In this document: positions 59,680-64,000 of the stretch, piece after piece | Position numbering within the stretch: the first letter of the stretch is position 1 | Layout of the letters: each line of letters opens with the position of its first letter | Assembly (NCBI RefSeq): GCF_024749165.1 | Contig: NZ_CP087190.1 | Coordinates: 62,001-126,000, forward strand | Direction: 5' to 3' | Length of the DNA stretch: 64,000 bases | Source of the DNA: Pseudomonas sp. B21-023 | GTDB taxonomy: Bacteria > Pseudomonadota > Gammaproteobacteria > Pseudomonadales > Pseudomonadaceae | The notes under the pieces: generated by a model | What the model was told of the DNA's origin: nothing | The model's input: the letters and a program-made list of their open reading frames with translations, nothing else | Database searches by the model: none | Position numbers and translations under genes: made by a program

Positions 59680-61173
59680 ATGATGGTTGCTGGATTGCTC
59701 GAGCGCCTGGGCGTTGCCGCCGCGGCCCACACCCAGGGCGATTACCCTGTCCATACCCCGATCGACGGCAGCCAGATCGCCTCGGTGAAGTTGCTCGGCA
59801 AGGCCGACACTGTTGCCCGCATCGACCAGGCGCAACAGGCCTTCGAAGCCTGGCGCAGCGTGCCGGCCCCCCGTCGTGGCGAGCTGGTGCGCCTGTTCGG
59901 CGAGGTGCTGCGCGAGCACAAGGCTGACCTCGGCGAGCTGGTCTCGATCGAAGCTGGCAAGATCACCCAGGAAGGCCTGGGCGAAGTGCAGGAAATGATC
60001 GATATCTGCGACTTCGCCGTCGGCCTGTCGCGCCAGCTGTACGGCCTGACCATCGCCTCCGAGCGCCCGGGCCACCATATGCGTGAAACCTGGCACCCGC
60101 TGGGTGTGGTCGGGGTGATCAGCGCCTTCAACTTCCCGGTCGCGGTGTGGGCGTGGAACACCGCGCTGGCGCTGGTGGCGGGTAACGCCGTGGTGTGGAA
60201 GCCGTCCGAGAAGACCCCACTCACTGCGTTGGCGTGCCAGGCGCTGTTCGACAAAGCCCTGAAAGCCTTCGGCGACGCCCCGGCAGGTGTGGCGCAACTG
60301 GTGATTGGTGGTCGCGACGCCGGCGAAGCCCTGGTCGACGATTCACGCGTGGCGTTGGTCAGTGCCACCGGCAGCACCCGCATGGGCCGCGAAGTGGGCC
60401 CGCGTGTAGCGGCGCGTTTCGGCCGCAGCATCCTCGAGCTGGGTGGCAACAACGCCATGATCCTGGCCCCGAGCGCCGACCTCGACCTGGCCGTGCGCGG
60501 CATCCTGTTCTCTGCCGTCGGCACCGCCGGCCAGCGCTGCACCACCCTGCGCCGGCTGATCGTGCACCGCTCGATCAAGGACGACGTGGTCGCCCGTGTC
60601 AAAGCCGCCTACGGCAAGGTGCGCATCGGTGACCCTCGCAAGGACAACCTGGTCGGCCCGCTGATCGACAAGCAGTCGTTCGATGCCATGCAGGGTGCAC
60701 TGGCCAAGGCCCGCGACGAAGGCGGGCAGGTATTCGGTGGCGAACGCCAGCTCGCCGAGCAGTACCCGAACGCCTACTACGTGTCGCCGGCCATTGCCGA
60801 GATGCCGGCCCAGAGCGAGGTGGTGCGCCACGAGACCTTCGCGCCGATTCTCTACGTGCTGGCCTACGACGACTTCGAAGAGGCCCTGCGCCTGAACAAC
60901 GAAGTGCCGCAAGGCCTGTCGTCATGCATCTTCACCACCGACCTGCGCGAGGCTGAACGTTTCCAGAGCGCCTCGGGCAGCGACTGCGGCATCGCCAACG
61001 TCAACATCGGCACCAGCGGCGCGGAGATCGGCGGGGCTTTCGGTGGCGAGAAGGAAACCGGCGGTGGCCGTGAGTCTGGTTCGGATGCCTGGAAAGGCTA
61101 CATGCGTCGCCAGACCAATACCGTGAACTACTCTCGCGAACTGCCACTGGCGCAAGGGATCGTGTTCGACTGA
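59680..61173 (+). CDS. amaB: L-piperidine-6-carboxylate / 2-aminoadipate semialdehyde dehydrogenase
   Basis: AmaB oxidises 2-aminoadipate 6-semialdehyde (in equilibrium with piperideine-6-carboxylate) to L-2-aminoadipate, using NAD. The 497-residue ALDH7-type enzyme has the substrate/NAD motif VISAFNFPVAVWAWNTALAL, catalytic Glu253 in SILELGGNNAM and catalytic Cys287 in VGTAGQRCTTLRRL. Its C-terminus GGAFGGEKETGGGRESGSDA is the family signature. AAGGAG precedes the start; a second ATG follows immediately. It lies upstream of amaA, with a hairpin and REP pair in the 128-base gap. Confidence 0.95.
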   Translation: MMVAGLLERLGVAAAAHTQGDYPVHTPIDGSQIASVKLLGKADTVARIDQAQQAFEAWRSVPAPRRGELVRLFGEVLREHKADLGELVSIEAGKITQEGLGEVQEMIDICDFAVGLSRQLYGLTIASERPGHHMRETWHPLGVVGVISAFNFPVAVWAWNTALALVAGNAVVWKPSEKTPLTALACQALFDKALKAFGDAPAGVAQLVIGGRDAGEALVDDSRVALVSATGSTRMGREVGPRVAARFGRSILELGGNNAMILAPSADLDLAVRGILFSAVGTAGQRCTTLRRLIVHRSIKDDVVARVKAAYGKVRIGDPRKDNLVGPLIDKQSFDAMQGALAKARDEGGQVFGGERQLAEQYPNAYYVSPAIAEMPAQSEVVRHETFAPILYVLAYDDFEEALRLNNEVPQGLSSCIFTTDLREAERFQSASGSDCGIANVNIGTSGAEIGGAFGGEKETGGGRESGSDAWKGYMRRQTNTVNYSRELPLAQGIVFD

Positions 61174-61182
61174 TGATCGTCG

Positions 61183-61202
61183 CGGGGGCTTTGCCCCCGT
61201 TT
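61183..61202 (+). terminator. Hairpin after amaB
   Basis: CGGGGGC-TTT-GCCCCCG-TTT starts 10 bases after the amaB stop. It has only a short T-run, so some read-through into amaA is likely. Confidence 0.65.
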
Positions 61203-61266
61203 CGCCGGCAAGCCGGCTCCCACAGCGACCGCGTCGATCTCTGTGGGAGCCGGCTTGCCGGCGATG
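61201..61266. repeat. REP inverted pair between amaB and amaA
   Basis: TTCGCCGGCAAGCCGGCTCCCACAG faces CTGTGGGAGCCGGCTTGCCGGCGAT, inserted inside a pathway unit. Confidence 0.93.
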
Positions 61267-61301
61267 GGCCGCAACAAGAATAAAATCTGCTGGAGCCGGT
61301 C

Positions 61302-62588
61302 ATGTCCGAACTGCGTCAAGAATGCTTGTGGGAACACATCACCCAGCCGACCGTTGCCGCCCAGGCCCTGGCCGGCGAGCACAAGGCCGATGTCTGCGTG
61401 ATCGGTGGCGGCATCACCGGCCTGTCTGCAGCGATTCACCTGCTGGAGCAGGGCAAGTCGGTGATCCTGCTGGAGGCCTGGAAGATCGGCCATGGCGGCT
61501 CCGGGCGCAACGTCGGCCTGGTCAACGCCGGCACCTGGATCCGCCCCGACGATGTCGAGGCCACCCTCGGGCACAAGCAGGGCGGACGCCTGAACAAGGT
61601 GCTCGGCGAGGCGCCGGGCGAAGTGTTCGGCATGATCGAACGATTAGGTATCGACTGCCAGGCCCGCCATCAGGGCACCCTGCACATGGCACACAATGCC
61701 ACCGGCATCGCCGACCTTGAGGCCCGCCACCAGCAATGGGCCCGGCGCGGCGCCGACGTCGAGCTACTGACCGGCGCGCAATGCCAGGAGTACTGCGGTA
61801 CCGACAAGATTTCCGCCGCGCTGCTCGACCGCCGCGCGGGTACCATCAACCCCATGGGATATACCCAGGGCCTCGCCGCTGCCGTGAGCCGGCTGGGCGG
61901 CAAGCTGTTCCAGCAGTCCGCGGTTGAAGGCCTGGAGCGCGACGGCGATGCCTGGCGGGTGAAAACGGCGCGCGGCGCGGTGCGCGCCGACAAGGTGGTG
62001 ATCTCTACCGGCGCCTACACCGAAGGCGACTGGAGCAATTTGCAGAAGCACTTTTTCCGCGGCTACTACTACCAGGTCGCTTCCAAGCCGTTGCACGGCG
62101 CCGCCGCCGACCAGGTCCTGCCCCATGGGCAGGGTTCGTGGGACACCCGCACCGTGCTCAGCAGCATCCGCCGCGACGAGCAGGGCCGGTTGCTGCTCGG
62201 CAGCCTTGGCCGAGTCGACAACAAGCCAGACTGGTTCGTGCGCAGCTGGGCCGACCGCATCCAGAGCCACTACTACCCGGCGTTGGGCAAGGTCGAATGG
62301 GAGATGCACTGGACCGGCTGCATCGATTTCACCCCGGACCACCTCATGCGCCTGTTCGAACCCGCGCCGGGGCTGGTGGCGGTGACCGGCTACAACGGCC
62401 GCGGCAACACCACCGGCACGGTGATCGGCCGGGCATTCGCCGAGTTCTTGCTCAAGGACGACCCGGACAGCCTGCCGATTCCCTTCTCGCCGATGAAGCC
62501 GGTGAGCGCGCCATCGTTGCGCACGGCGTTCTACGAGTCGGGGTTCTCGCTGTATCACGCCGGGCAGTGCCTGCGGGTGGTGCTGTAG
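61302..62588 (+). CDS. amaA: L-pipecolate oxidase (FAD-dependent)
   Basis: AmaA oxidises L-pipecolate to piperideine-6-carboxylate, the substrate pool of AmaB. The 428-residue protein is a DAO/GlcD-type flavoprotein. The FAD site is KADVCVIGGGITGLSAAIHL with the acidic end ILLEA, then GGSGRNVGLVNAGTW. The C-terminal FAD motif is near GLVAVTGYNGRGNTTGTVIG. ATG 61302 with TGGAG upstream gives the usual start (MSELRQECLWEHITQPT). The enzyme is probably membrane-associated and passes electrons to the respiratory chain. Confidence 0.93.
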   Translation: MSELRQECLWEHITQPTVAAQALAGEHKADVCVIGGGITGLSAAIHLLEQGKSVILLEAWKIGHGGSGRNVGLVNAGTWIRPDDVEATLGHKQGGRLNKVLGEAPGEVFGMIERLGIDCQARHQGTLHMAHNATGIADLEARHQQWARRGADVELLTGAQCQEYCGTDKISAALLDRRAGTINPMGYTQGLAAAVSRLGGKLFQQSAVEGLERDGDAWRVKTARGAVRADKVVISTGAYTEGDWSNLQKHFFRGYYYQVASKPLHGAAADQVLPHGQGSWDTRTVLSSIRRDEQGRLLLGSLGRVDNKPDWFVRSWADRIQSHYYPALGKVEWEMHWTGCIDFTPDHLMRLFEPAPGLVAVTGYNGRGNTTGTVIGRAFAEFLLKDDPDSLPIPFSPMKPVSAPSLRTAFYESGFSLYHAGQCLRVVL

Positions 62589-62601
62589 TTCCTGTGCCGG
62601 C

Positions 62602-62687
62602 CTCATCGCTGGCAAGTCGCGGCGGCGAACCGCAGCTCCCACAGGCTTTTGCGCGTACCCTGTGGGAGCCGGCTTGCCGGCGATAGG
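62602..62687. repeat. REP pair with an interrupted first copy, after amaA
   Basis: The first copy reads CATCGCTGGCAAG-TCGCGGCGGCGAACCG-CAGCTCCCACAGG; 15 bases interrupt its palindrome. The second copy (CTGTGGGAGCCGGCTTGCCG GCGATAGGG) is intact. Confidence 0.85.
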
Positions 62688-62711
62688 GCCCGTGCGAGCG
62701 ACGTAGCTCGG

Positions 62712-64000
62712 TCATTTGTGCAACCAGCTGAGGAAGCCACCCTTCTTCACCACCGCCGGCTTCTGCAACAACAGTGACTCGCGCTTCTGCCGCCGGAACC
62801 GCTGCAGTTTGGTCAGTGCCGACTTCACATCGCCGCTCTCGGCCAGGCAACCGCGCACCTGTTCCTTGTCGATGCGATACAGCATGCAGCCACTGAGGGC
62901 GCGAAACTCGACAGGCGAGGCCTCGTCATCCACCAGGCCCTCGAGCCCCAGCACCTCGCCAGGCCCCATGCGGCCACCTTCGATAAGCTGCTCGCCGTCG
63001 CGCACCGACGCCAGCACCACGCCGCGGCTGATCAGCAGCACATGTTCCGAGCGCTCGCCGATGTCGAGGATCACCTGGTCAGCGAGGTATTCCACCGTGG
63101 TCATGCGCTGGCTCAGGGCGTCGCGCTCTTCGTTGCTCAGCGAGCGGAACACCCGCACCTCGTCCAGCAGCTCGCGCTGGCGGCTGCGCACCGGGGCGCC
63201 CTGCTCGGAGTTCCAGGTCACGCCGCTGGCTTCAAGGTGGCGGTGGGCCAGGTCGAACAACTGGTTGCGCACTTCGGTCTTGCGCGACATCTCGGCGATG
63301 AAACCGCTGGCTTCGTACTCCACTGACTCAAGTGTCGAAGCCTTCACCGTGACCTTGGGCGCCGGCTTGTCCAGCAGGATGCTGGTGCCTTGCAGGCTCT
63401 TCTCCAGTGCATCGAACACCCGTTGCGGGCGCACCTTGGCCGGCACCACGACGCTGATCGACACCCCGTGCACTTCGGCCGGGCGGCTGAAGTTGAGGAT
63501 CTTGGCCTTGGCCGCCACCGAGTTGGGGATCACTGCCAGGCTGCTGTTGCCAGTGATCAGGCGGGTGGCCCGCCAGTCGATATCAACCACCTTGCCCTCG
63601 GTACCGTCGATCGAGATCGAGTCGCCGATCTGGTAGGGCCGCGTGGTGTTCAGCACGATGCCCGAGAACACGTCGGCCAGCGTGCTCTGCAACGCAAGGC
63701 CGATGACGATGGCCATGACCCCTGAGGTGGCCAGCAGCCCCTTGACCGGCAGTTGCATCACATAGGCCGCCGCAGCCACCACCGCGGCGAGGAAGATCAA
63801 CGCCCCGAGCACATCCTGCAGCAGGCGCCCGCCGTGGCTGCCGCGGGCCACCAGCAACTGGCCGAACACCACGGTCACCGTGCGCGCGCCGAACAGCCAC
63901 CAGCCGATCGCCAGCACCGTGGCCATCAGGTTGCGTGACACGTCGTCGGCCCAGGGTGGCGGTTGCAGCGGGCTCATGCCGGCCGTCAGCAACACCGCAC
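62712..64000 (-). CDS. Mechanosensitive channel (MscS family) with cyclic-nucleotide-binding domain, N-terminus beyond window
   Basis: The gene is open to the right edge, so the true start is outside. The last ~428 residues show three hydrophobic helices (VLAIGWWLFGARTVTVVFGQ, DVLGALIFLAAVVAAAAYVM), the MscS pore helix and beta domain (GVMAIVIGLALQSTLADVFSG, PYQIGDSISIDGTEGKVVDI, ATRLITGNSSLAVIPNSV) and a CRP/cNMP-binding fold at the end (FRSLSNEERDALSQRM, GERSEHVLLISRGVVLASV, MGPGEVLGLEGLVDD). Channels of this type couple tension gating to a bound cyclic nucleotide. Neighbour of amaA, convergent with it. Confidence 0.9.
   Translation of the reverse strand, partial: AVLLTAGMSPLQPPPWADDVSRNLMATVLAIGWWLFGARTVTVVFGQLLVARGSHGGRLLQDVLGALIFLAAVVAAAAYVMQLPVKGLLATSGVMAIVIGLALQSTLADVFSGIVLNTTRPYQIGDSISIDGTEGKVVDIDWRATRLITGNSSLAVIPNSVAAKAKILNFSRPAEVHGVSISVVVPAKVRPQRVFDALEKSLQGTSILLDKPAPKVTVKASTLESVEYEASGFIAEMSRKTEVRNQLFDLAHRHLEASGVTWNSEQGAPVRSRQRELLDEVRVFRSLSNEERDALSQRMTTVEYLADQVILDIGERSEHVLLISRGVVLASVRDGEQLIEGGRMGPGEVLGLEGLVDDEASPVEFRALSGCMLYRIDKEQVRGCLAESGDVKSALTKLQRFRRQKRESLLLQKPAVVKKGGFLSWLHK

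Overview
The window is GC-rich, densely packed Pseudomonas chromosome. Gene content and order point to the Pseudomonas putida group: the ctaA-cyoE-SCO tail of the cytochrome aa3 operon, metNIQ, katE, zur-znuCB/znuA, thrB, polA-ErsA-engB, two c-type cytochromes, dsbA, dgcH, ampDh2, kinB-algB, gltP and the hglS/amaR/amaB/amaA D-lysine genes. REP-type palindromes sit in at least a dozen intergenic gaps. No rRNA, tRNA or CRISPR array was seen. The species cannot be fixed from sequence alone.

Layout. 1-4.05 kb: cytochrome oxidase assembly and heme A synthesis (DUF2909 remnant, SURF1, membrane protein, ctaA, cyoE, SCO1). 4.27-5.1 kb: an orphan RHS-core 'tail' gene. 5.3-7.8 kb: methionine ABC importer metN-metI-metQ. 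8-10.1 kb: catalase HPII. 10.3-14.1 kb: zinc uptake (zur-znuC-znuB facing znuA, with a candidate Zur box between). 14.2-19.4 kb: thrB, DUF2782, polA, the sRNA ErsA with a sigma-22-type promoter, and engB. 19.5-22.2 kb: cytochromes, dsbA and an EEP-family hydrolase. 22.2-27.3 kb: a GGDEF cyclase behind a sigma-28-type promoter, a small secreted protein, an amidase and a CSS-EAL phosphodiesterase. 27.4-32.7 kb: the KinB/AlgB two-component system facing an envelope-stress-like cluster (BON protein; then a small membrane protein, DUF1328 and an Ivy-like inhibitor). Each of the two transcription units in that cluster has a canonical GG-N10-GC sigma-54 promoter.

33-44 kb: gltP, an SpmAB-like membrane protein, an Mla/Pqi-type lipid ABC system, a DUF5924/DUF2914 protein, an M16 peptidase and a Na/Pi cotransporter. 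44.18-45.50 kb: an apparently intact IS3-family element with 27-bp inverted repeats, a TCG target duplication and an A6G frameshift site. 45.5-48.4 kb: terC, a CitMHS transporter and a GFA-fold enzyme. 48.5-51.5 kb: three tandem secreted DUF2388 paralogues translationally coupled to a 652-residue secreted HELTH/DUF4105 protein, the best candidate here for an undescribed system. 51.8-57 kb: a DUF1127 protein, a MATE pump, a LysR regulator and a chemoreceptor behind a near-consensus sigma-28 promoter. 57-62.6 kb: D-lysine/2-aminoadipate catabolism (hglS, amaR, amaB, amaA). The window ends inside a mechanosensitive channel gene with a cyclic-nucleotide-binding domain.

Two themes recur. One is alternative sigma factors: sigma-22 at ErsA, sigma-54 beside AlgB, and sigma-28 at a diguanylate cyclase and a chemoreceptor. 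The other is envelope and surface homeostasis (Mla-like transport, Ivy, DsbA, AmpD-type amidase, c-di-GMP enzymes). From memory of strain KT2440 locus numbering, the first ~55 kb and the last ~7 kb lie on opposite sides of the replication origin in that strain, which suggests an origin-symmetric inversion junction near 54.8-57 kb.
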